From contig JAEZMP010000655.1 of NCBI GenBank assembly GCA_023442215.1, positions 1 to 11,704 on the forward strand: 11,704 nucleotides of DNA. Direction: 5' to 3'. Below, piece by piece: positions 6,375-11,704 of the stretch; position 1 is the stretch's first letter; every line of letters begins with the position of its first letter. Source of the DNA: Pseudomonadota bacterium. GTDB taxonomy: Bacteria; Pseudomonadota; Alphaproteobacteria; Rhizobiales; Segnochrobactraceae. The position numbers were made by a program, and so were the translations under genes. A model generated the notes under the pieces. It was not told the DNA's origin. It did not search any database and was given only the letters and a program-made list of their open reading frames with translations.

Positions 6375-8117
6375 GTGACGGGGGACGGGGGGCAGGCGGC
6401 CGGTGCGCCGGGCGGCATCAGGGCGTGGCTCGCCGGGCTGACGGCCCAGCGCCTGCGGCTCGCGTCGGGCCTCGTGCTGTTCGCTTTCGTGCTCACCCAC
6501 TTCCTGAACCACGCGCTCGGCATCGTCTCGCTGGAGGCGATGGAGGCGGTGCAGCGGGTGCGCGCCGGCTTCTGGCAGTCCCCGCCCGGCCTCGTGCTGC
6601 TCTGCGGCGCGGCTCTCATCCATATCGGCCTCGCCCTCGGCAAGACCGCGCGCCGGCGCACCCTCGCGATGCCGTTCTGGGAGGCAGCCCAGCTCCTGCT
6701 CGGCCTCGCCATTCCCTTCCTGATCGCCGGCCACGTCGTCGGCACCTTCGTCTCGCGGCTGCGGTTCGACGCGCCGGACGAATACAGCTCCCTGCTCGGC
6801 AGCATCTGGGCCTCGACCGCGGTGCTGCAGAGCCTCGCGATGCTGGTGGTGTGGACCCACGCCATGATCGGGCTGCATTACTGGCTGCGCGGGCGGGTGT
6901 GGTACCAGCGCTCGCTGCCGGCGCTGTTCGCGTTCGCGGTGGCGCTGCCGCTCGCGACCGAATGGGGCTGGACCGACGCCGCGCGCCGGCTTCCGCCCGG
7001 CCCCGCGCCGGAGCGTGCGCGCCTCGGCGCCGGCTTCGTCGAATGGAACGAACACAGCGCGTTTGCGGTCCGGGCCGGCTTCGCGGTGCTGCTCGCCGGC
7101 GTGGCGCTCGCCATCGCGGCTCGGCGGCGCGATCCGACCGGATGGCGTTCGATCGCCGTCACCTTTCCGGGCGGGCGCGTGGTGCGCGTCGTGCCCGGCG
7201 CGACGCTGCTCGAAATCGCCCGCGAGCGCGAGATCCCCATCGCCTCGGTCTGCGGCGGGCGGGCGCGCTGTTCCACCTGCCGCACCCGCATCCTGTCGGG
7301 GTTCGAGGCGCTGCCGCCCCCGAGCGACGCCGAGGCGGCGGTGCTGGCGCGCGTCCATGCGAGCCACGGGGTTCGCCTTGCCTGCCAGATTCGCCCGGCC
7401 AGCGACCTTTCGGTCGAGCCGCTGCTGCCGGTCGCGGCGGGCTGGGACGGCGGCGCTCAGGTCGAGGACGCCTTCCACTGGGGCGTGGAACAGACGGTCG
7501 CGATCCTGTTCGTCGACATGCGCGGCTTCACCAGCCTGTCGGAGAACCGGCTGAGCTTCGACGTGGTTTTTCTGCTCAACCGCTATCTCGACGCGATGGC
7601 GCGCGAGGTGCGCGAGGCGGGCGGCCAGGTCGACAAGTTCATCGGCGACGGCGTGATGGCGATCTTCGGCATCGGCCAGGGCGTGCAGGCCGGCAGCCGG
7701 GCGGCGCTCGTCGCCGCCGCGGGCATGGGCCGCGCCCTGGTGGAGCTCAACCGCGAGTTCGAGGCGAGCCTCGGCCAGCCGCTGCGCATCGGTGTCGGCA
7801 TCCATGCCGGGCCGGTCATTCTCGGCCGGGTGGGCGAGGCGGGCGGGCGCGACGCCGCCTCGATCACCGCGCTCGGCGACACCGTCAACACAGCGAGCCG
7901 GCTGGAGACCATGACCAAGACCTGCGGCGGCGTGGTGGTGGCCTCCGCCGCCGTCGTCCGGGCCGCCGGTGTTGACGCGACCGGCATCGAGACGGTCGAG
8001 GCGCCGGTGCGCGGCCGCCGCTCGCAGATGCGGGTGTGTGTCTTCAAGGAATTCGCCGCGCTGGAACAGGCGTTGGCGGCGACCGAGCCCGGACGGGATA
8101 GAGCCGGCTCCGCCTGA
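6375..8117 (+). CDS. cyaC: CyaC-like redox-sensing adenylate cyclase: histidine-rich membrane anchor, [2Fe-2S] ferredoxin domain, class III cyclase
   Basis: The 580-residue protein would make cAMP from ATP at the inner membrane. Residues 27-250 hold about six hydrophobic helices with histidines at 42, 46, 83, 120, 162 and 168, like the diheme-b anchors of succinate:quinone oxidoreductases. Residues 258-350 form a plant-type ferredoxin domain with C293-x5-C299-x2-C302 and C337 as likely [2Fe-2S] ligands. The cyclase domain starts near 370: D381 (FVDMRGFT) and D425 (FIGDG) should bind metals, K421 and T498 select adenine, and N505 and R509 stabilise the transition state. Thr in place of Asp marks class IIIb. 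Sinorhizobium meliloti CyaC is described as a diheme-b, binuclear-cluster cyclase responding to quinone redox state, and this domain plan agrees with it. All catalytic residues are present. GTG 6375 was chosen for its AGGAGG site; ATG 6357 is the alternative. Confidence 0.88.
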   Translation: MTGDGGQAAGAPGGIRAWLAGLTAQRLRLASGLVLFAFVLTHFLNHALGIVSLEAMEAVQRVRAGFWQSPPGLVLLCGAALIHIGLALGKTARRRTLAMPFWEAAQLLLGLAIPFLIAGHVVGTFVSRLRFDAPDEYSSLLGSIWASTAVLQSLAMLVVWTHAMIGLHYWLRGRVWYQRSLPALFAFAVALPLATEWGWTDAARRLPPGPAPERARLGAGFVEWNEHSAFAVRAGFAVLLAGVALAIAARRRDPTGWRSIAVTFPGGRVVRVVPGATLLEIAREREIPIASVCGGRARCSTCRTRILSGFEALPPPSDAEAAVLARVHASHGVRLACQIRPASDLSVEPLLPVAAGWDGGAQVEDAFHWGVEQTVAILFVDMRGFTSLSENRLSFDVVFLLNRYLDAMAREVREAGGQVDKFIGDGVMAIFGIGQGVQAGSRAALVAAAGMGRALVELNREFEASLGQPLRIGVGIHAGPVILGRVGEAGGRDAASITALGDTVNTASRLETMTKTCGGVVVASAAVVRAAGVDATGIETVEAPVRGRRSQMRVCVFKEFAALEQALAATEPGRDRAGSA

Positions 8118-8133
8118 TCGGGAAACCGCTCTA
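8116..8133 (-). repeat. Remnant of the intergenic repeat family between convergent genes
   Basis: Read on the minus strand, this stretch is CTAGAGCGGTTTCCCGATC in form, and GAGCGGTTTCCCGATC differs from the head of repeat unit 2 (GAGCGCTTCCCGATC, 6137-6151) by one inserted or changed base. It starts like the element at 4496 (CTAGAGC). It spans nearly the whole gap between the cyclase and hydrolase genes and supplies the TAG stop of the hydrolase. Confidence 0.45.
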
Positions 8134-8946
8134 GGTCCGGGCGACCAGCGTGTCCGGGTCGAAGGCGTCGATGTCCTTCAGGAGCGCGATGAAGCCATGC
8201 GCGGCGTGGTCGAGCGAGGCCGCGCCCTTCGCGGCGGTCGCCCGCGCCGCTTCCCCGACCACGCCGGCGGGGTTCAGGTCCTGCGCCATCCAGCCGAAGC
8301 CGTGGGGACCGTAGGCGCGCAAATGCGTGAAGCGCCGCGCGAAGTCCTGCTGCGCGGAAGGAAAGTCGGCCGCTTCCTCCATCGCCACCAGATCCGGGGC
8401 GAGGTGCAGCATGATCGAGGTCTCGATGTCGCCGCCATGGATGCCGTAGGCGCGCTCGTCGTCCGAAAAGACGCCCTCCGGCTGGCCGAAACGGCCGAAG
8501 CGGGTGGTCGCCACCAGCATCGCGAACCGGGCGCGCAGCTCCAGCGCCACGATGTCGGCCAGCGCCATGTTGCCGCCGTGGCTGGAGGCGATCACGAGCT
8601 TGCGCACGCCCGCGCGGTGGAGCGCCTCGCCGATCCCGGTCCAGGTCCTGACCGCGACGTCCCAGTCGAGCGTCAGCGTTCCCGGCGTCGCCATGTGCTC
8701 GAGCGAGCGGCCGACGGGCTGGACCGGCAGGAAGGTCGCCGGCAGGCGCGGCGGCAGCAGCGAGACGATGCGCCTGACCTGCCCCTCGGCGATGATGAGG
8801 TCGGTGCCGAGCGGCAGGTGCGGTCCGTGCTGCTCGACCGCCTCCACCGGCAGCACCGCGATCCAGCGCGCGGTGTCGCCGGCCGCGATCGCCGCGGCCG
8901 TCATGTGGTGCCAGTAGGGCAGGGGCAGTGCCGGGGTTGCGGGCAT
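8131..8946 (-). CDS. Creatininase-family amidohydrolase
   Basis: The 271-residue product belongs to the creatininase family of metal-dependent cyclic-amide hydrolases, which includes creatinine amidohydrolase, the formamidopyrimidine-type hydrolase ArfB and the mycofactocin peptidase MftE. The first metal-binding block is intact: E38-x-H40-x8-D49 in VEAVEQHGPHLPLGTDL, matching E34/H36/D45 of Pseudomonas creatininase. H123 lies in SSHGGN and E175 in HGGDIETS, and the C-terminal GVVGEAARATAAKGA block is also typical. ATG 8946 gives the usual family N-terminus; a GTG at 9012 would add 22 residues of low similarity. No creatinase, PQQ or mycofactocin gene is in view, so the substrate is open. The gene is convergent with the cyclase and starts 82 bases after the DUF1499-type gene, on the same strand. 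Confidence 0.88.
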   Translation of the reverse strand: MPATPALPLPYWHHMTAAAIAAGDTARWIAVLPVEAVEQHGPHLPLGTDLIIAEGQVRRIVSLLPPRLPATFLPVQPVGRSLEHMATPGTLTLDWDVAVRTWTGIGEALHRAGVRKLVIASSHGGNMALADIVALELRARFAMLVATTRFGRFGQPEGVFSDDERAYGIHGGDIETSIMLHLAPDLVAMEEAADFPSAQQDFARRFTHLRAYGPHGFGWMAQDLNPAGVVGEAARATAAKGAASLDHAAHGFIALLKDIDAFDPDTLVART

Positions 8947-8980
8947 GTCGGGTCCGGAAGGCGCGCTGGTGCGGTGATCA

Positions 8981-8995
8981 TAGAGCGCTTTCGGG
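8981..8995 (+). repeat. Possible half copy of the repeat family upstream of the hydrolase gene
   Basis: TAGAGCGCTTTCGGG at 8981-8995 shares the TAGAGCG head with the elements at 4496 and 8116 and the GAGCGCTT head with tandem units 2 and 3. The match is only about ten bases, and no complementary arm is found nearby, so this is a tentative call. It lies 35 bases before the hydrolase start. Confidence 0.3.
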
Positions 8996-9028
8996 CCGGG
9001 TGATATCCGCACCGGCAGATCGGGTCGC

Positions 9029-9541
9029 TCAGGCGGTGCGGGCGAGATGGGCCTCGGCGCCGGCGATCAGGGCCTTCACCCGCGCCGCGTGGGCGGCGGT
9101 GCCGCCGAGCGCGAACCGGCTGTGGGACAGGATCGCGACGGTGGTCTCGTCGCCCTCGAGCGGCAGGATGCGGATCTGCACGGTGTCCGGGCGGCGGCTG
9201 AACGGGGAGCGGAACACGTAGCGGGCGCCGAGGCCGTCGCCGTCGACCGAGACGCGGGTGCCGAGAGGCAGAGTTTCCGCCGCCGCGGCGAAGGCGAGCG
9301 CCAGTGCCTTGCCGAAGGCACGGAAGCGCGGCGGCTCCATGTCCGGCACGGCGGTGGTGAAGCCGGCGGGGGCGGCGAGGAACCGGCTGCCGCGGCGGGC
9401 CGGGCCGAGGGTGGCGAAATCGATCGGCCCGAGATCGGCCGGCGCGCCGCCGATGCTCCAGAGCCGTTCGCGGACCGCCGCCAGCACCATGATCGCGAAC
9501 ACCACATAGGCGACGATCATCGGCAGCATGGAGGACGACAT
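9029..9541 (-). CDS. DUF1499-type membrane-anchored protein of unknown function
   Basis: The 170-residue product has one N-terminal membrane segment (about 5-23, LPMIVAYVVFAIMVLAAV) and a soluble domain. The domain carries features I associate with DUF1499: IDFATLGPARRGSRFLAAP (40-58), a VDGDGLGARYVFRSPFSRRPDTVQIRI block, and a C-terminal AILSHSRFALGG...AARVKALI stretch. These proteins have no agreed function. ATG 9541 has GGGAG about seven bases upstream, while an internal methionine at residue 5 is less well placed. The gene follows the heptad-repeat protein gene by 104 bases on the same strand, but two hairpins in that gap may separate the transcripts. The family call rests on remembered patterns and could be wrong for this divergent copy. 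Confidence 0.68.
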   Translation of the reverse strand: MSSSMLPMIVAYVVFAIMVLAAVRERLWSIGGAPADLGPIDFATLGPARRGSRFLAAPAGFTTAVPDMEPPRFRAFGKALALAFAAAAETLPLGTRVSVDGDGLGARYVFRSPFSRRPDTVQIRILPLEGDETTVAILSHSRFALGGTAAHAARVKALIAGAEAHLARTA

Positions 9542-9557
9542 GGAGGGCTCCCGGGCG

Positions 9558-9585
9558 CTTCGCCGGCGGAAAAGAGCCGGCGAAG
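9558..9585 (-). promoter_or_regulatory. Perfect 10-base-pair hairpin just before the DUF1499-type gene
   Basis: CTTCGCCGGC (9558-9567) and GCCGGCGAAG (9576-9585) pair perfectly around an eight-base A-rich loop on the plus strand (U-rich on the minus-strand RNA). It lies 17 bases before the DUF1499-type start codon. There is no T-run after it, so a leader structure or a Rho-type stop is as likely as an intrinsic terminator. Confidence 0.45.
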
Positions 9586-9602
9586 GGCCAAAGACAGCCG
9601 AA

Positions 9603-9629
9603 CCGCCCGGCGGTCAAGCCGCCGGACGG
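9603..9629 (-). terminator. Candidate terminator of the heptad-repeat protein gene
   Basis: CCGGCGG (9607-9613) and CCGCCGG (9619-9625) pair perfectly around a five-base loop, and CCG/CGG extend the stem outward past one mismatch. The stem starts 16 bases past the stop codon at 9646. On the minus strand it is followed by TTCGGCTGTCTTT, which is only moderately T-rich, so termination strength is uncertain. Confidence 0.45.
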
Positions 9630-9645
9630 TATCGTTTGAAGGAAT

Positions 9646-10107
9646 TCATACGATTTTGCCGGCGCCGGAGCGGGCGTGCGGCACACGAACCCGGGCGGTG
9701 TCGATGCGGGTCCGGACCGAGTCGACATGGCTGCGGGCGGTATCGACATGGCTCCGCCCGGTGTCGACGTGGTTCCGGCCGGCTTCCAGATGGGCCAGGC
9801 CGGCTTCGGCATGGCGCGCCCTGCGCGCGCGGGCACGGTCCTTGTTGGCACGCACCGCCGTCCAGACGCCCTGGGCGGAAATCATGAACACCGCGAACCC
9901 GGCCCAGACGAGGGCGCTGGTGGCGCCGTCGAGCAGGGTTTCCGGCACCGGCAGGATGGGTGACGACCGGGTGGCCGAGCCCGCGGTGGCGGCGAGGTCG
10001 GAAATCGTCGAGGCCGCGGCGGGCTCCAGGCTCGCCAGCGTCAGCGTCACGGCAACAGCCCCCAGAAGCCAGGCGCGGGGGCGGCGGAACGGCAGCTTGA
10101 ATGCCAT
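9646..10107 (-). CDS. Unrecognised small membrane protein with a six-heptad repeat tail
   Basis: I do not recognise this 153-residue protein. It begins MAFKLPFRRPRAW, a basic start before a hydrophobic stretch (about 14-32) ending in PAAAS, which looks like a signal peptide with a possible cleavage site or a first membrane helix. A second helix lies near 64-82 (SALVWAGFAVFMISAQGVW). A strongly basic KDRARARRARH segment follows, then six consecutive seven-residue repeats (101-142) with consensus D-T-A/G-R-S-H-V, and a short basic end. The valine and the small residue three places on would form an a/d stripe, so the tail may be a helical coiled coil. ATG 10107 has GGAGGAG six bases upstream; the ATG at 10122 overlaps that site and is disfavoured. 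The signal, helices and ribosome site support real coding. Confidence 0.72.
   Translation of the reverse strand: MAFKLPFRRPRAWLLGAVAVTLTLASLEPAAASTISDLAATAGSATRSSPILPVPETLLDGATSALVWAGFAVFMISAQGVWTAVRANKDRARARRARHAEAGLAHLEAGRNHVDTGRSHVDTARSHVDSVRTRIDTARVRVPHARSGAGKIV
9682..9807 (-). repeat. Six in-frame 21-base tandem repeats encoding heptads
   Basis: The DNA repeats every 21 bases, seen most clearly as GTCGAC(A/G)TGG recurring around 9720-9775 on the plus strand. On the minus strand the units encode EAGLAHL, EAGRNHV, DTGRSHV, DTARSHV, DSVRTRI and DTARVRV. The central three units are most alike and the outer ones more diverged, as expected for an array growing from its middle. All units are exactly 21 bases, so frame is preserved. 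Confidence 0.85.
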
Positions 10108-10113
10108 GATCGT

Positions 10114-10120
10114 CTCCTCC
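10114..10120 (-). promoter_or_regulatory. Shine-Dalgarno of the heptad-repeat protein gene
   Basis: GGAGGAG on the minus strand, six bases before ATG 10107. It decides between that codon and the nearby GTG 10125 and ATG 10122, both of which lie at or before this element. Confidence 0.7.
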
Positions 10121-10204
10121 ATCACGGAATGCTGTGGGTGATCCGGGCGGGGGACCGGCGCGCCGGGAAGGGGGCGCGCGGGGTCGCGTCGGATCGGCTG
10201 AACG

Positions 10205-10237
10205 GCATTTCGTCATGCGATCCCGGCTGCGAAATGC
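10205..10237. promoter_or_regulatory. Spaced inverted repeat in the divergent promoter region
   Basis: GCATTTCG (10205-10212) and CGAAATGC (10230-10237) are perfect inverted repeats separated by 17 bases, lying in the 289-base gap between the divergent heptad-protein and Rieske oxygenase genes. Arms this far apart fit two half sites of a regulator better than a stable RNA hairpin. A second possible signal is the hexamer GTTTAC repeated directly at 10286-10291 and 10305-10310. I see no convincing -35/-10 pair and no small gene in this gap. Confidence 0.35.
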
Positions 10238-10384
10238 GCCGAACGGGGCGCGCACAGGTTGATTTCGGGGCAATATTGCGGCCGCGTTTACGTATTCCGC
10301 CGGTGTTTACCTCGGGCGTCCGGCCGGGTAGGTCTCTCACGGGATGCGGAATCCGGGACCGGATCGCGTTCGTCGCGGGCGGCT

Positions 10385-10390
10385 GAGGAG
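10385..10390 (+). promoter_or_regulatory. Shine-Dalgarno of the Rieske oxygenase gene
   Basis: GAGGAG ends six bases before ATG 10397 and selects this start over upstream in-frame codons, whose translation does not resemble the family. Confidence 0.75.
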
Positions 10391-10396
10391 ACGACG

Positions 10397-11455
10397 ATGC
10401 AAGGCTTGACGGCAACGTTGCTGCGCGGGCTCTGGTATGTGGCGCTGCCGGCCGCCGACGTGAAGCCGGGGGCGATGGTCGCCAAGACCCTCCTGGGCGA
10501 GCCGGTGCTGATCGGCCGCGGCCGCGACGGCAGGGTGTTCGCGCTGCGCGACATCTGCCCCCACCGCGGCATTCCGCTGAGCTACGGCAAGTTCGACGGC
10601 GAGACCATCGCCTGCTCCTATCACGGCTGGCGGTTCGGCCGCGACGGCGTCTGCACCGAGATCCCGTCGCTGCGGGAGGACCAGAAGGTCGATGCCTCGC
10701 GCATCCGCTGCGGCGCCTATTCCTGCGTCGAGCGGCAGGGGCGGGGCTGGGGCTATTTCCCGAAGGCCGACGAGGCGCCCTCGGGCCGCGAGGCCGAGCC
10801 GCCGGCGCTGCCGGTGTTCGCCGACGACGCCGCGCCGGCGATGTCGATCATGCTGCCGTTCCCGTGCTCCACGGACCACGCCGCGTTCGGCCTGATGGAC
10901 CCGACCCACGCCGCCTTCGTGCACACTTCGTGGTGGTTCAAGAAGGACGCGAGCAAGCTGCGGCCGAAGGAGAAGGCGTTCGAGCCCTCCGAACTCGGCT
11001 GGCGCATGGTGCGCCACGCGCTGCCGCCGCAGAACATCGTCTACAAGCTGCTCGGCCAGAACGTGACGACCGAGATCTCCTACCGCCTGCCGGGGCTGAG
11101 GGTGGAGGAAATCCGCGGCGACCGCCATGCGGTGGTGGGCCTGACCGCGATCACGCCTGTCGACAACGAGCACACCGAGGTCTGGCAGATGTTCTGGGTC
11201 TCGATGGGCTGGGCCAAGCCGCTCCGCCCGCTGTTCGAGCACCTGATGCGGGTGTTCCTCGACCAGGACCGCGTCGTCGTGGTGCGCCAGCGCGAGGGGC
11301 TGGAGAAGGCCTCGCCCCGGCTGATGCTGATCAACGACGCCGACACCCAGGCGCGCTGGTGGATGCGGGTGAAGGACGAATGGATGGAGGCCCAGGAGGC
11401 AGGCCGCCCGTTCGCCAACCCGCTGAAGCCGATGGTGCTTCGCTGGCGCAGCTGA
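10397..11455 (+). CDS. Rieske-type non-heme iron oxygenase (ring-hydroxylating dioxygenase alpha-subunit family)
   Basis: The 352-residue product should insert oxygen into, or demethylate, an organic substrate using electrons from a separate reductase. The Rieske [2Fe-2S] domain (about 12-122) has C54-x-H56 in CPHRGIPL and C73-x2-H76 in CSYHGWRF. The catalytic domain shows D168-x2-H171-x4-H176 in MDPTHAAFVH: two iron ligands and the aspartate that couples the Rieske centre of a neighbouring subunit. A later DQDRVVVVRQ segment near 290 probably holds the third ligand. The protein is shorter than classical benzoate or naphthalene dioxygenase alpha subunits (about 450), closer to single-component-type oxygenases such as vanillate demethylase oxygenase. 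No ferredoxin or reductase gene adjoins it, so its electron donor must come from elsewhere. Substrate unknown. Confidence 0.9.
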   Translation: MQGLTATLLRGLWYVALPAADVKPGAMVAKTLLGEPVLIGRGRDGRVFALRDICPHRGIPLSYGKFDGETIACSYHGWRFGRDGVCTEIPSLREDQKVDASRIRCGAYSCVERQGRGWGYFPKADEAPSGREAEPPALPVFADDAAPAMSIMLPFPCSTDHAAFGLMDPTHAAFVHTSWWFKKDASKLRPKEKAFEPSELGWRMVRHALPPQNIVYKLLGQNVTTEISYRLPGLRVEEIRGDRHAVVGLTAITPVDNEHTEVWQMFWVSMGWAKPLRPLFEHLMRVFLDQDRVVVVRQREGLEKASPRLMLINDADTQARWWMRVKDEWMEAQEAGRPFANPLKPMVLRWRS

Positions 11456-11467
11456 GGAGCGGATAGT

Positions 11468-11483
11468 GCTGCGCCGGCGCAGC
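11468..11483. terminator. Palindrome in the convergent gap after the Rieske gene
   Basis: GCTGCGCC and GGCGCAGC form a perfect 16-base palindrome 12 bases past the Rieske stop codon, in the 63-base gap before a convergent gene. Being loopless it would form only a shortened hairpin and has no T-run. GGCGCAGC(T/C)GAGG also occurs at the end of the Rieske gene, so the palindrome may stem from a short local duplication. A shared terminator is plausible but weakly supported. Confidence 0.3.
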
Positions 11484-11518
11484 CGAGGCCGGCCGCGCGC
11501 GGGCAGTCCGGCCGCGGG

Positions 11519-11704
11519 TCAGTCCTCGCGGCGCGCCCAGAAATCGCGCTGAAGCTCGGCGGCTTCCGCCTCCAGCATCGGGCCGACCACCGCCACCTCG
11601 CGCTGGCCGGTGACGAACACTGCCCGGCAGGGCAGGTCGAGGGTGGGATTCTCCGCGTGATTGCCAGTCATCGCCTTCAGCCCGCGCTCGCTCTGGCCAT
11701 AGAC
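11519..11704 (-). CDS. C-terminal 61 residues of an unrecognised protein (runs off the right edge)
   Basis: The frame is open from the right edge to TGA at 11519-11521 and converges on the Rieske gene. The visible end reads VYGQSERGLKAMTG, a short polar stretch, LDLPCRAVFVTGQREVAVVG, then an acidic helix-like end (EAEAAELQRDFWARRED). Codon use is GC-rich at third positions as in the neighbours, which supports real coding. It contains no membrane segment or metal motif. I cannot assign a family from this fragment. Confidence 0.6.
   Translation of the reverse strand, partial: VYGQSERGLKAMTGNHAENPTLDLPCRAVFVTGQREVAVVGPMLEAEAAELQRDFWARRED

Noticed and set aside
6077..6865. Minus-strand open frame (262 codons) with repeated R-S-E-R-S-D-L-N-D-K-D blocks
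   Set aside because: The repeated peptide is just translation of the tandem DNA repeats, and the rest is antisense to the cyclase membrane domain. The 113-base period shifts frame between units.
6425..7975. Long plus-strand frame (516 codons) overlapping the cyclase gene
   Set aside because: It is a +2 shadow made of R, A, G and P; the cyclase frame has complete ferredoxin and catalytic motifs.
8944..9012. GTG 9012 as the start of the creatininase-family gene
   Set aside because: The added 22 residues include translation of the possible repeat fragment at 8981-8995, and ATG 8946 gives the normal family length.
9047..10141. Plus-strand frames, including one at 9676-9963 with V-D-M-A style repeats, over the heptad gene
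   Set aside because: They show the same 21-base periodicity because they read the other strand. The minus-strand frame alone has a well-placed ribosome site, a signal-like N-terminus and a membrane helix.

Overview
The window is very GC-rich, densely coded bacterial DNA. Gene content and order (lgt, then a MidA/NDUFAF7-like methyltransferase, then pgeF), a CyaC-type redox cyclase and several copies of short palindromic intergenic repeats beginning CTAGAGC or TAGAGCG all point to an alphaproteobacterium of the Hyphomicrobiales (Rhizobiales). I cannot name the genus. No rRNA, tRNA, CRISPR array, insertion sequence or phage gene is visible. It looks like ordinary chromosome with a few odd intergenic elements.

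Layout. From 1 to 1400 (minus strand) lies part of a polar amino-acid ABC uptake operon: a periplasmic binding protein followed by a permease that runs off the left edge. From 1597 to 4406 (minus) is a compact operon: lgt (lipoprotein diacylglyceryl transferase), a class I methyltransferase of the complex I assembly factor type starting inside the lgt stop (ATGA overlap), and pgeF (YfiH), which appears to start at TTG. A LysE/RhtB exporter (4575-5249, minus) lies upstream of it, separated by a palindromic repeat at 4496-4545. A 210-base divergent gap holds a perfect 20-base dyad and a TATAAT box. Then comes an NfuA-type Fe-S carrier (5460-6014, plus).

From 6024 to 6362 there are three tandem 113-base units, each able to fold into two hairpins. 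The last hairpin ends one base before the Shine-Dalgarno of a 580-residue CyaC-like adenylate cyclase (6375-8117, plus). That protein joins a histidine-rich six-helix membrane anchor, a plant-type [2Fe-2S] ferredoxin domain and a class III cyclase domain. A convergent creatininase-family hydrolase (8131-8946, minus) ends 13 bases away. Next on the minus strand are a DUF1499-type membrane protein (9029-9541) and an unrecognised small membrane protein with six perfect-length heptad repeats in its tail (9646-10107). A Rieske non-heme iron oxygenase follows on the plus strand (10397-11455). The C-terminal end of an unrecognised minus-strand gene closes the window.

How it fits together. The strongest functional link is between the Fe-S carrier and the Fe-S/heme redox cyclase: the cyclase probably reports quinone or oxygen state as cAMP, and its mRNA leader carries a structured repeat array. 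This link is inferred from adjacency. The most unusual items are that repeat array, whose third copy differs from the first two mainly by changes that keep plus-strand RNA pairing through G-U wobbles, and the heptad-repeat protein.
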